Part shown: piece after piece, positions 50,342 to 58,679 of the stretch
Numbering within the stretch: the first letter of the stretch is position 1
How the letters are laid out: each line of letters opens with the position of its first letter
Assembly (NCBI RefSeq): GCF_900890425.1
Contig: NZ_CAAHFG010000001.1
Span: 496,001-560,000 of the forward strand
Direction: 5' to 3'
DNA: 64,000 bases
Origin: Pontiella desulfatans
GTDB taxonomy: Bacteria > Verrucomicrobiota > Kiritimatiellia > Kiritimatiellales > Pontiellaceae
Notes under the pieces: model-generated
The model's input: only the letters and a program-made list of their open reading frames with translations
What the model was told of the DNA's origin: nothing
Databases searched by the model: none
Made by a program: the position numbers and the translations under genes

Positions 50342-50520
50342 TTGTGTATGCCTTTTGGTTGGGTTGATCTGAAAACGCCAAAGCTACCAATTCGCCAAAA
50401 CCCCCGCCAATAGAAAATAGATGGAAAAAGAGCGAAATAAAGAAGGGGCCTGCGCTGATCTACACCGCTATGCGGTTTTTCTACAATACCGCCCATGGGG
50501 TCTGTTAGTATCGTTTTCCC

Positions 50521-51819
50521 ATGAATTGGAAACCAAAACTAGGTGTGTTGGCCGGGTGCGCGGGGGTTCTTTTGAATGCCGTTGCCACTCCGGAAGGATT
50601 TGTTCCGCTTTTCAATGGCAAGGATTTGTCGGGATGGTGGGGGCTGAAAACCGAGGATCCTGCGCAATGGATGGCGCTTCCGCCGGAAAAGCTGGCGGAG
50701 AAAAAGGCGGCGAGCCTCGCGGATATCCAGGCCCATTGGCGTGTTGAGGATGGCGTGCTGGTCAACGATGGCAAAGGGCTCTACCTGACGACCGAAAAGA
50801 ACTACGCGGATTTCGAGCTGATGCTGGACTATAAAACCGCGGCGCTGGGCGACAGCGGGATCTATCTGCGCGGCATTCCGCAGGTGCAGATCTGGGACTC
50901 GACCGAGGAAAGCAAATTCAACCTAGGCGCCGACAAGGGGTCGGGCGGGTTGTGGAACAATCCCAAAGGCACCAGGGGCAAGGACCCGCTCGTTCTCGCC
51001 GACAAGCCCTTTGGCGAGTGGAACTCGCTTCGCATCCTGATGGTCGGCGAATATGTGACGGTGCATCTCAACGGGCAGCTGGTGGTCGACCACGCCCGCC
51101 TGCACAACTATTTCAACAACAAGAAAACCGTTCCGTTGCCGATTCCTCGCTCCGGCCCGATCCAGCTGCAGACGCACGGCCGGGAAATCAGCTGGCGCAA
51201 CCTGGCCATCCGCGAAATCGGCGGCACCGAAGCGAATGCCATCCTGGCGGCCAAGGCTTGGCAGGATGGCGGCCCGGTTGAAAAATGGATCGGCGATGCC
51301 GACAACTATACCTTCAACGGCGGCGAGATCCAGTGCAAGAAGGGCAAGGGCGGGACGGTCTACAGCGAAAAGGAATATGCCGACTTTGCAGTCCGTTTCG
51401 AGTTCAAGCTTCCGCCGCGCGGAAACAACGGGCTTGCCATCCGCTTTCCGGGCGAGGGCAATCCCGCCTACCATGGCATGACGGAACTGCAGGTGCTCGA
51501 CAACACCGCCGAGTGCTATGCCAAGCTCGATGCCCGCCAGTACCACGGCTCGGCCTATGGCATGGTCGCCGCGCACCGCGGCTACCTGCGCCCGGTCGGC
51601 GAATGGAATTTCCAGACCGTGGAAGTGGTCGGTTCCGCCATCAAGGTCGAGCTTAACGGGACACGGATTCTGGATGCCGACCTCTCGACGGTGACCGAGT
51701 TCAAATCCAACAGCAAGCATCCCGGCAAGGATCTAGAACGTGGCCATTTCGGTTTTGCCGGACACAGCGATCCGGTCGTTTTTCGCAACATTTTAATCAA
51801 GGAGCTCAACCATGAATAA
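50521..51819 (+). CDS. Secreted protein with two DUF1080 (3-keto-disaccharide hydrolase-like) domains
   Basis: A 432-residue exported protein with a short signal (LGVLAGCAGVLLNAVA) carrying two DUF1080 domains, residues ~25-235 and ~250-430, each a jelly-roll with the FNGKDLSGWW/GGEIQCKKG start and GDSGIYLRG or GNNGLAIRF core. The family is named for 3-keto-glucoside hydrolysis and is abundant in Planctomycetes/Verrucomicrobia carbohydrate loci. It overlaps the next gene by 8 bp, so it is part of a sugar operon. Confidence 0.85.
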   Translation: MNWKPKLGVLAGCAGVLLNAVATPEGFVPLFNGKDLSGWWGLKTEDPAQWMALPPEKLAEKKAASLADIQAHWRVEDGVLVNDGKGLYLTTEKNYADFELMLDYKTAALGDSGIYLRGIPQVQIWDSTEESKFNLGADKGSGGLWNNPKGTRGKDPLVLADKPFGEWNSLRILMVGEYVTVHLNGQLVVDHARLHNYFNNKKTVPLPIPRSGPIQLQTHGREISWRNLAIREIGGTEANAILAAKAWQDGGPVEKWIGDADNYTFNGGEIQCKKGKGGTVYSEKEYADFAVRFEFKLPPRGNNGLAIRFPGEGNPAYHGMTELQVLDNTAECYAKLDARQYHGSAYGMVAAHRGYLRPVGEWNFQTVEVVGSAIKVELNGTRILDADLSTVTEFKSNSKHPGKDLERGHFGFAGHSDPVVFRNILIKELNHE

Positions 51820-53134
51820 CAGACGATCTTTCATCCAACGCACGGCGGTGGCCGGCGCGAGCCTGCCGATGTTTTCCATCGGGCAGGGGGGCGTGTCGCC
51901 CAACGCGAAGCTGAACCATGCGAGTTTCGGCGCGGCGGGCATGGCGATGGCGGATATCAAGAACCTGACCCGCAACGGCGATGTGAACCTGGTTGCCGTT
52001 GCCGAGGTGGATGAAAACCGCCTGGTGCAGGTGAAGGAATTGTTTCCGGACGTCCGCGTCTATAAGGATTGGCGCGTCCTGCTGGAGAAGGAGGGCGGGA
52101 ACCTCGATTCGGTGAATGTTTCCACGCCCGACCATATGCATGGCCCCATCGGGATTACGGCCATGAAAATGGGGCTCCCGGTTTATGGCCAGAAGCCTCT
52201 GGCGCAGAACCTGTATGAAACCCGGCGCATGGCCGAGATCGCGAAGGAAACCGGCGTTGTGACCCAGATGGGCACGCAGCTCACCTCCACCACCTATGAA
52301 CGCCTGACGGCGCGCATGATCCAGGATGGCGTCATCGGCAAGGTTAAGGAGGTTCATATGTTCAGCCATAAAACCTGGGGCGACCCCAATCCGCTTCCCG
52401 ACCGCACCGACCCGGTTCCGGCTGGCTTCGAGTGGGATTTGTGGCTCGGCGTTGCGAAGGAGCGTCCGTACCTCGATAAATACTACCATCCCGGAAATTG
52501 GCGCTGCCGCCTCGACTTCGGGACCGGCACGCTGGGGGATATGGGCTGCCATATCTACAGCCCCATGTTCCAGGCCTTGGGCGTCCGTACCCCGCTCTCC
52601 GTTAAATCGCTGGGCCAGGTGCCGAATGCCTCCAACTGGGCGATCGACGAAAAGTTTGAATATATCTTCCCCGGCAATGCCTTCACCGCCGGAGATACCG
52701 TTAAGGTGACCTGGACCGATGGCGCGCTCCGCCCCCCTCAGGAGTTCCTGGAAATGTTCGGTGAACAGATGCCGCAGCAGGGTTCGATCTTTATCGGTAC
52801 GGAAGGCATTCTGCTGCAACCCCACACGCAACTCCCGGTTCCGTATCCCCGCGAAAAGTTCGCCGAGTACCGCTATCCGAAAATCAAGGCACGCAACCAT
52901 TGGGACGATTTTGTGAAGGCGGTGAAGGGCGAGCAGGTGAAACCCCTGGCCGACTTCCACGACTATGGCGGACCATTGACCGAAACCGTATTGCTTGGCG
53001 CACTGGCCTCGCGCTTCCCCGGCGAAACGCTGAAGTGGGATGCCAAGAACCTGCGCTTTGAAAACAACAAGGCCGCCAACCAGTTCATCCGCCGCGAATA
53101 CCGCAAGGGCTGGGACGTCGAGGGGCTTTCGTGA
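51812..53134 (+). CDS. Gfo/Idh/MocA-family oxidoreductase with Tat signal
   Basis: A 440-residue exported oxidoreductase. RRSFIQRTAVAGA at the start is a Tat twin-arginine signal. The NAD(P) Rossmann domain and catalytic stretch STPDHMHGPIGITAMKMGLPVYGQKPLAQ (EKP-like motif changed to GQKP) and downstream HxxN residues mark the Gfo/Idh/MocA family. These convert sugars or sugar acids, often via 3-keto intermediates, which fits the DUF1080 neighbour. It overlaps the preceding and the following gene. Confidence 0.85.
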   Translation: MNNRRSFIQRTAVAGASLPMFSIGQGGVSPNAKLNHASFGAAGMAMADIKNLTRNGDVNLVAVAEVDENRLVQVKELFPDVRVYKDWRVLLEKEGGNLDSVNVSTPDHMHGPIGITAMKMGLPVYGQKPLAQNLYETRRMAEIAKETGVVTQMGTQLTSTTYERLTARMIQDGVIGKVKEVHMFSHKTWGDPNPLPDRTDPVPAGFEWDLWLGVAKERPYLDKYYHPGNWRCRLDFGTGTLGDMGCHIYSPMFQALGVRTPLSVKSLGQVPNASNWAIDEKFEYIFPGNAFTAGDTVKVTWTDGALRPPQEFLEMFGEQMPQQGSIFIGTEGILLQPHTQLPVPYPREKFAEYRYPKIKARNHWDDFVKAVKGEQVKPLADFHDYGGPLTETVLLGALASRFPGETLKWDAKNLRFENNKAANQFIRREYRKGWDVEGLS

Positions 53135-54096
53135 TTCGCGTTGGCATCATCGGCATGGGCTTCATGGGCGGTGTGCACTTCCGCAACTGGCAGGCGCTGG
53201 ACGATGCGCAGGTGGTTGCCGTGTGCGATGCCAACCCCATCACCGCGAAGAAAGGCAACATTGAGACCGGATCGGACGAACTCAACCTTGAGCGTGTCGC
53301 GATCTTCACGGATGTGGCCGACATGCTGGCTTCCACGGAGCTCGATGCGGTTTCCGTCGCCCTGCCCACGCATCTGCACAAGGCCCTATCCATCCAATGC
53401 CTGGAAGCCGGCGTGCACGTGCTTTGTGAAAAGCCGATGGCGCTCTCGGTCGAGGATTGCGATGCCATGATTGCCGCAGCCCACTCCGCCGGCAAGCAGC
53501 TGATGATTGCCCAGTGCATCCGCTTCTGGCCGGAATATGCATGGGTCAAGCAGGCGGTGGGAAGCGGCGACTATGGCCAGGTGCTCGCCGCCGATTTTTC
53601 GCGGCTAACCTATGCGCCGGGCTGGGATGCCGACAGCTGGTACTCCGATCCTTCCAAGAGCGGCGGCATTGCACTGGACCTGCATATCCACGACCTCGAC
53701 TTCATTCAATACCTCTTCGGTTCGCCGGCGGGGATCCGGTCGTCGGTTGTCCGTTTCGGAAACGGGGTGCCAGGACACGTGGCAACCCAGCTCGACTACC
53801 AAAACAATAGCGCCGTTTCGGCCACCGCCAGTTGGATGATGCCGGAACCGTTCGGCTTCGGGATGTCCTTCCGGATCGTCTTCGAAAAGGCGGCGGTCAG
53901 CTTTGATGGAACTTCCCTGAAGGTTTGCCCTTCCGCAGGAGAGACATTTGTTGCCGAAGTGGCCGAAGGCGACGGCTACAAGGCCGAGATCGAATATTTC
54001 GCCGCCCTCCTGTCTGGTGAAACAAACGAAATAAAAATCACTCCGGAGCAGGCGCGCGAGTCCGTGCGCATGGCGTTGGAGACCACGTCGAAATGA
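53131..54096 (+). CDS. Gfo/Idh/MocA-family oxidoreductase, cytoplasmic
   Basis: A 321-residue cytoplasmic relative: Rossmann start VGIIGMGFMGGVHFRNWQALDD, then VHVLCEKPMALSVEDC (EKP motif) and HDLDFIQYLFG near the active site. ATGA overlap with the previous gene. Probably the next step in the same keto-sugar pathway. The exact substrate is unknown. Its stop overlaps the start of the following isomerase remnant. Confidence 0.85.
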   Translation: MIRVGIIGMGFMGGVHFRNWQALDDAQVVAVCDANPITAKKGNIETGSDELNLERVAIFTDVADMLASTELDAVSVALPTHLHKALSIQCLEAGVHVLCEKPMALSVEDCDAMIAAAHSAGKQLMIAQCIRFWPEYAWVKQAVGSGDYGQVLAADFSRLTYAPGWDADSWYSDPSKSGGIALDLHIHDLDFIQYLFGSPAGIRSSVVRFGNGVPGHVATQLDYQNNSAVSATASWMMPEPFGFGMSFRIVFEKAAVSFDGTSLKVCPSAGETFVAEVAEGDGYKAEIEYFAALLSGETNEIKITPEQARESVRMALETTSK

Positions 54097-54424
54097 AACA
54101 TGGGATAGGCACCTTGCGCCTATCCCCATTCTTAGACCACGGATCGGTGAACTTAAGGTGGAACGTGAACGGGGCGCAGGTGGCGGATGCCATCGAAAAG
54201 ACGGCTGAAATGGGCGTGGGGTTCCTTTCGTTCCACGCCGGCTTCATCGATCCCGAAGATGTTGAAGGCCATGCCACTTTTTGTTCCCGCATGACCGAGC
54301 TGGAATGCCGCGCAGTCCGCCGGCATCATGCTGCTACACCGGAACCCTCGCCATCGAACGCGAAGCCGGCAACACCCGCATCGCCGACATCCAGCTCGCG
54401 GCTGAACGCCTGAAGGGTATTTAG
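54093..54424 (+). pseudogene. Remnant of a sugar phosphate isomerase/epimerase-like gene
   Basis: The frame opens (ATG at 54093) with MKHGIGTLRLSPFLDHG and has IEKTAEMGVGFLSFHAGFID, typical of TIM-barrel sugar phosphate isomerases. It then drifts out of frame. Another frame reads CYTGTLAIEREAGNTRIAD then QLAAERLKGI and stops at 54424, the usual C-terminus of this family. About 110 codons remain of ~260, so most of the middle is deleted and a frameshift remains (about 54290-54330). Fourth member of the operon, now dead. Confidence 0.7.
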
Positions 54425-54507
54425 AACATTTGTCGATATGCCAATTTTCCCGCAGCAAGGGAAAAAATAGTCCTGTCGTCAAATAGTCCTGTTGAATACT
54501 TCGTTTT

Positions 54508-55050
54508 CTATTCGGCCTTCTTGTTTCTGAAGCGATCCAGTTGCCGTTGGGCCGTTGCTTCGAGGCGGGTGCCTTTTGCGGCGAACACGGCCGCTGAGAG
54601 TGCCTTCTCTGTTTTCTCGGGGTCATTGTTCTGTTCGTGAACGTTTGCCAGTTGCCAATACAGAGTAAGGGTTCGGTCGGGATCCTTTGTCTTGGCGATC
54701 TCCTTTTCCAGGATGTTGATGGCCTTGGAGCATTCGCCAAGCATGGCGTAGACGCCGGCCATATAGGCCTGCGGATCGGGGTGATCCTCAATGACGGATT
54801 TCGCCCACTTCAAGGCATTGTCTTTTTGGCCCTCGGACGCATAGATTTTCACCAGGCGGATTGCCAAAACCTTCCGGGAAGACGCGTCGTCCAGCGCGAT
54901 CTGTTCATAGATCTGTGCCGCCTTGAGCGGCTCGCCGCCCCGTTCGAACGCCATGGCTTTCTTTTTCAAGTCCTCCAACTTAGCGAACAAAGTCAATGGT
55001 AGACAGCATGCAACTAACAGAAAGACCAGTTTTGCTGGGGTATTCATCAT
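54508..55050 (-). CDS. Exported TPR-repeat protein
   Basis: A 180-residue protein with a signal peptide (LVFLLVACCLPLTLFA-K). At least three TPR-like units follow (AFERGGEPLKAAQIYEQIALDD, IYASEGQKDNALKWAKSVIEDHP, AMLGECSKAINILEKEIAKTKDP). A scaffold role outside the cytoplasm is likely. It lies 4 bp downstream of the broken TSP3-type gene on the same strand. Confidence 0.75.
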   Translation of the reverse strand: MMNTPAKLVFLLVACCLPLTLFAKLEDLKKKAMAFERGGEPLKAAQIYEQIALDDASSRKVLAIRLVKIYASEGQKDNALKWAKSVIEDHPDPQAYMAGVYAMLGECSKAINILEKEIAKTKDPDRTLTLYWQLANVHEQNNDPEKTEKALSAAVFAAKGTRLEATAQRQLDRFRNKKAE

Positions 55051-55054
55051 TAAA

Positions 55055-56048
55055 CTATTCGCCTTCCTTGATCTTTACATCAAGCTTGTAGCACCCGCTG
55101 CTTACGGCGTGATCGACCGTGTCAGTCCAGCTGTTCTGAGGATATTCGATATCCGTCGCCAGCACCTTGAAGGTTCCGCCCGGCCTGTCCGCCCATAGCA
55201 CGCTGTAGACACGGTTGCTGGCCGGAGACCATTCGATCACCGTGCCTGCCGAATCGTGCCGGATCGATTCAACCCGGTGGTAGGAGGTTGCATTTGTCGG
55301 GTCTGTACCCGCAACGAATTCCTCCGCATTGGTTTGCCCATCGCCGTCGGCGTCGTACCTTGCGATTGCAGAGACCGGCGAGGCGAAGTAGAGCCCCTCC
55401 CAAATATTCGGAAGGCCGTCGCCGTCAGAGTCATCTTTGGTCGGATAGCGCAGCACCACCTTGTAGTAGCCGGATGCGGAGGCGGTGTGCACCGCATCCG
55501 TGTAGCTGCCGACTGGATAGGCCAGATCGGATTCGAGTAGCTGGAATCCGCGATCCAGGCTCGGCGTCCACCACACCTCATAGGTACGGCCTTCCATGGG
55601 AGTCCACTCAACCACATGACCTTGCGTTTCACGCCGCACGGCATCGACCTTGAAACAGGATGCCCCGTCGTGCGGGTCGGTTCCGGCAAGGTACTCGCTG
55701 CGGTTGTCCATCCCATCCTTGTCCGGGTCGGCGTCGGGGTCGGTCACCTCGTTTTGGGTTTCCCAGAAGTCGGCAATGCCGTTTGCGTCATCATCGACAG
55801 GATGCAGCATAATCTCACCGAGATCGATAACATCCCCCGCGGCGGGATCGACAATCCGGTTGTCGATGTTGGCTGCCACGTAGTTCGTTCCGAAGCTGAG
55901 CATGAGGTTCCAGTCGGAACGGACAAGCCAAGTGTTGGAGGGGAAGCTGCCGTCGGCTTGCGTAAGCCATTGTTCTTTGTAGTTGGTAGAGTAGTAGGGA
56001 TAGCCGTCTATCATGTAAACGCCGGTTGAAAAGTGCACCGGGCGGCGG
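55055..56048 (-). pseudogene. C-terminal part of a secreted Ca-binding repeat protein, cut by IS21 element
   Basis: About 330 codons remain. The frame lacks a start (only a TTG inside the inverted repeat) and reads straight from the palindrome arm. Two TSP3-type Asp-rich stretches are present (DDDANGIADF...DPDADPDKDG and DSDGDGLPNIWEG...DADGDGQTNAEEF), each followed by a YEVWWTPSLD/YSVLWAD-type domain. A conserved front module YKEQWLTQADGSFPSNTWL also occurs in the fragment at 62374. The N-terminal part and signal peptide are lost. Confidence 0.75.
56014..56048 (+). repeat. 35-bp inverted repeat, left arm (flanking the IS)
   Basis: TGTAAACGCCGGTTGAAAAG, then TGCACCGGGCGGCGG, is the exact reverse complement of 58489-58523. 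It lies directly outside the left end of the IS21-type element. Confidence 0.9.
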
Positions 56049-56107
56049 CCCAAAAGTGTAACACTTTTTCGTTAATTACCCCGCTTCCTTGCGGGTGTCA
56101 ATTGCTC

Positions 56108-56890
56108 CTACGGTTTCTTTGTTTTCTGCCGCTGTCCCCGGCGGCGCAATGAGTCCTGCAACCTGAAGCTTTCACCATTGGCCTCGAGGATATGGACCCG
56201 GTGGGTCAGGCGGTCGAGCAAGGCTCCGGTAAGCCGCTGGGAGCCCATCACCTCCGTCCACGATTCGAAGGGCAGGTTGGTGGTCACCACGAGGCTGGTG
56301 CGCTCGTAGGCCCGACTGACGACCTCGAAGAGCAGTTCGGCCCCCATTTTGGAGAACGGAACGTAGCCGAGTTCATCGAGAACGAGCAGGTCGGAGCGCT
56401 CGAGTTGCTTGAAGAACCGGTCAAGCTGCCTTTCCTCCCGGCGTTCGAGCAACTGCGTGACCAGGGCGGTGACGCCGAAGAACCGCACCTTGAAGCCCAT
56501 CTGGCAGGCGGCGAAGGCCAGGGCGGTGGCGAGGTGGGTTTTTCCGGTTCCGCTGTTGCCGATCAGCAGCACGTTCTCCCGCTCCTTGATAAACTCGCCA
56601 TGGGCTAGTTCCCTCACCAAAGGCTGGTTGATCGAGGGCTGCTCCTCGAACCGGAAGCTGTCGAGGGTTTTCACAACGGGGAAACGGGCGGACTTGAGTC
56701 GGCGTTCGGCGGCCCGTTGTTCCCGGTCGAGGATCTCCTGTTCGATGAGCCGCAGCAAATAGGTCGAGTAATCGGCCCGTTCGGCCTGGCAGACCGAGGC
56801 CATCTTGCGGTGCTCCCGCAGGATACTCGGCAGCTTGAGCGTTTTGAGGTAGTGCTCCAGCAGTACGTGTGACGAGGTCTGTGCACTCAT
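56108..56890 (-). CDS. istB: IS21 ATP-binding helper protein IstB
   Basis: A 260-residue AAA+ protein that activates IstA and helps choose targets. From the ATG at 56890; the longer frame upstream overlaps istA and is not used. LIGNSGTGKTHLATALA is the Walker A motif (~residues 105-121), LLVLDELGYVPFS the Walker B. The C-terminal tail is Arg/Lys-rich. The start overlaps the stop of istA by 3 bp. Confidence 0.95.
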   Translation of the reverse strand: MSAQTSSHVLLEHYLKTLKLPSILREHRKMASVCQAERADYSTYLLRLIEQEILDREQRAAERRLKSARFPVVKTLDSFRFEEQPSINQPLVRELAHGEFIKERENVLLIGNSGTGKTHLATALAFAACQMGFKVRFFGVTALVTQLLERREERQLDRFFKQLERSDLLVLDELGYVPFSKMGAELLFEVVSRAYERTSLVVTTNLPFESWTEVMGSQRLTGALLDRLTHRVHILEANGESFRLQDSLRRRGQRQKTKKP

Positions 56891-58389
56891 GCGCCCACCT
56901 CCTGTCCGAGCAGGCGATTGTAATCGGCCACATCTGCGCTGGCGACCTGCACGTGGCGTAGATGCTCGTGTCCATCCAGGTTGAACCGGGTGCATCGCCA
57001 TTCCGGCCGGGGAATGAGGAACTGGGCAATGGCGTCTCGGGAGGAGGCCCCGCAACGCAGCCCCTGCTCAACGGCCCGGGCCAGTTCCTTGGGTGAATGC
57101 TTTTCGAGCAGACGCAGCACCTTGATGTACTCCCGGGTTCCTTCGCCATCGAGATCGGCCTCCAGCCTGCTGCGCAGATCCCGAAAGCAGGATGGCAGTT
57201 TCCAGTCTTCCAATGGCCGGGCGTGGTCGAGCCCGCCGGGCTTGCGTTCGAGCAGTGCGAGATAGTGCACGGGGTTGAAATGGACGCCGGCCTTGCCCCA
57301 CAACCGGGGATGTTCGGCGATGCATTCATCGCCCCGGCAGACCACAATCCGGTCGATATAGCCCTTGACCACCGTTTCGTAGTGGGCGTAGCGCACGGGC
57401 ACCGAATAATCGTTGCCGTCGAAACGCACGAGCGACAAGGAGCTGGCGGTACTCGTTCGCACCCGGCAGGACTCGAACGGCACGACCGGCAGATCAATAA
57501 AACGGCCACGCTCATCGGCCAGCAACTGCCCCTTCGTTCCGTCCTTGCCCCGCAGTTTACGCCCAAGCTCCTCCCGGCAACGCTCTTCAAGCATGCGGTT
57601 GAGCTCATCAAAGCTACGAACCTCCGGCACCGGAACCATGAAGTTGGAACGAGTATAGCGCACCATCGATTCGACCACGCCCTTTTCGTTACCTCGGGCC
57701 ACGTTGCAGAAGTGTTCCTTGAACAGATAGTGGCTCTGGAGCTGGAGGAACCCGTCGGTGAGCTTGCGTTGGTGGCGCTTCATCACCTTGGCCACCATCA
57801 CCCGCTCGTTGTCGTAGCTGATACGGCAGGGTACGCCATCGAAAAAGGTGAAGGCCCTCACATGCCCATCCCAGAAAACCTCCGTGCAGATCTTTTCGTA
57901 GGCCTGCACATAAACCGCATCCGAATACGGCAGGCTCATCACGAAAAAAGCGACCTTCCGAAGCTGACCGTTTATTTTAGCCAGGGCATAGCCGAAATCC
58001 ATCTGCGCCTCGCCGGGCCGATGAGCCAGCGGAATGTAGACATCCTTCAGACGCACCCGGGCGTTGCGCACGGCATCTTTCACCTGCGTATACCCGCCGG
58101 TGTATCCTTCCTCTTTCAGGCGATCAAAAATCCGCTTGGCCGTATGCCGTTGCTTTTTTGGCAACTCCCGGTCCTGCCGGAGAATCTCGTCGATCCGGCC
58201 GAGAAACGGCCCGATCATGGGCTTCGGCCTCGGCTGGGCCATCCGGTATCCAGGAGGCTTAGGATGCGCCAGAATCTTCTCCAGCGTCCTGGTATGAATC
58301 CTGTACTCGGCCTTAACCTGTCGCTTGCTGACGCCTTCAACAAGCACCTTTCGTCTGATGTCGATCCACCATTGCATGTCTATGTACAC
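56887..58389 (-). CDS. istA: IS21 transposase IstA
   Basis: A 500-residue DDE transposase. An N-terminal HTH (VEGVSKRQVKAEYRIHTRTLEKIL) binds the element ends; catalytic residues lie in AQMDFGYA (Asp, ~130), CRISYDNERV (Asp, ~193) and EKGVVESMVRY (Glu, ~238), spaced as in the rve/IS21 core. Ends with the domain after the catalytic core (DYSVPVRY). Full length, so the element may be active. Confidence 0.95.
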   Translation of the reverse strand: MYIDMQWWIDIRRKVLVEGVSKRQVKAEYRIHTRTLEKILAHPKPPGYRMAQPRPKPMIGPFLGRIDEILRQDRELPKKQRHTAKRIFDRLKEEGYTGGYTQVKDAVRNARVRLKDVYIPLAHRPGEAQMDFGYALAKINGQLRKVAFFVMSLPYSDAVYVQAYEKICTEVFWDGHVRAFTFFDGVPCRISYDNERVMVAKVMKRHQRKLTDGFLQLQSHYLFKEHFCNVARGNEKGVVESMVRYTRSNFMVPVPEVRSFDELNRMLEERCREELGRKLRGKDGTKGQLLADERGRFIDLPVVPFESCRVRTSTASSLSLVRFDGNDYSVPVRYAHYETVVKGYIDRIVVCRGDECIAEHPRLWGKAGVHFNPVHYLALLERKPGGLDHARPLEDWKLPSCFRDLRSRLEADLDGEGTREYIKVLRLLEKHSPKELARAVEQGLRCGASSRDAIAQFLIPRPEWRCTRFNLDGHEHLRHVQVASADVADYNRLLGQEVGA

Positions 58390-58488
58390 TCCTTTACCTC
58401 CCGGTTCCGAAACGGTTAGGCAACCACGTTGCCCGATCCGTCCGGAAATCCGGAAGTTTTAGTTGGAGTGTTACACTTTTAGACCGCC

Positions 58489-58523
58489 CCGCCGCCCGGT
58501 GCACTTTTCAACCGGCGTTTACA
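58489..58523 (+). repeat. 35-bp inverted repeat, right arm (flanking the IS)
   Basis: Reverse complement of 56014-56048. On its right the sequence continues into the remnant of a beta-barrel gene, on the left into the IS. Confidence 0.9.
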
Positions 58524-58679
58524 GGCACGGGCATCGCCATCGGTAAGACGATCCTCGATGTGGCCTACGCCTACACGTGGGCGGACGATGTGTATGGCAG
58601 CCTCGTGCCGGATCAGGACGGATTATCTTCGGATGTAAGGAAGCACGCCGTCTACCTTTCCGTGATCCGGCACTTTTAA
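58518..58679 (+). pseudogene. C-terminal remnant of an outer-membrane beta-barrel gene
   Basis: 53 codons on the plus strand read FTGTGIAIGKTILDVAYAYT, then WADDVYGSLV and HAVYLSVIRHF, then a stop. Alternating strands and a final Phe are the C-terminal signature of outer-membrane barrels, possibly FadL/OMPP1-type (transport of hydrophobic compounds). The upstream part of the gene is missing beyond the 35-bp repeat. It ends 4 bp into the TIR gene on the opposite strand. Confidence 0.6.

Larger units (their letters stand above)
56052..58480 (-). mobile_element. IS21-family insertion sequence (istA-istB)
   Basis: Carries istA (transposase) and istB (ATPase), bounded by 14-bp inverted repeats AAAAGTGTAACACT (56052-56065 and, inverted, 58467-58480). 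No target-site duplication is visible; instead, the element is flanked by 35-bp inverted copies of host sequence. Length about 2.43 kb, normal for the family. Its GC content matches the region. Confidence 0.9.

Noticed and set aside
50421..50747. 108-codon frame before the DUF1080 gene
   Set aside because: It overlaps the start of a clearly recognised gene in another frame and has no recognisable content.
51806..52960. 384-codon open frame opposite the Tat oxidoreductase
   Set aside because: Antisense shadow of a well-recognised Gfo/Idh/MocA gene in high-GC DNA.
57097..58419. 440-codon open frame on the plus strand
   Set aside because: Shadow of istA, which has complete catalytic motifs on the minus strand.
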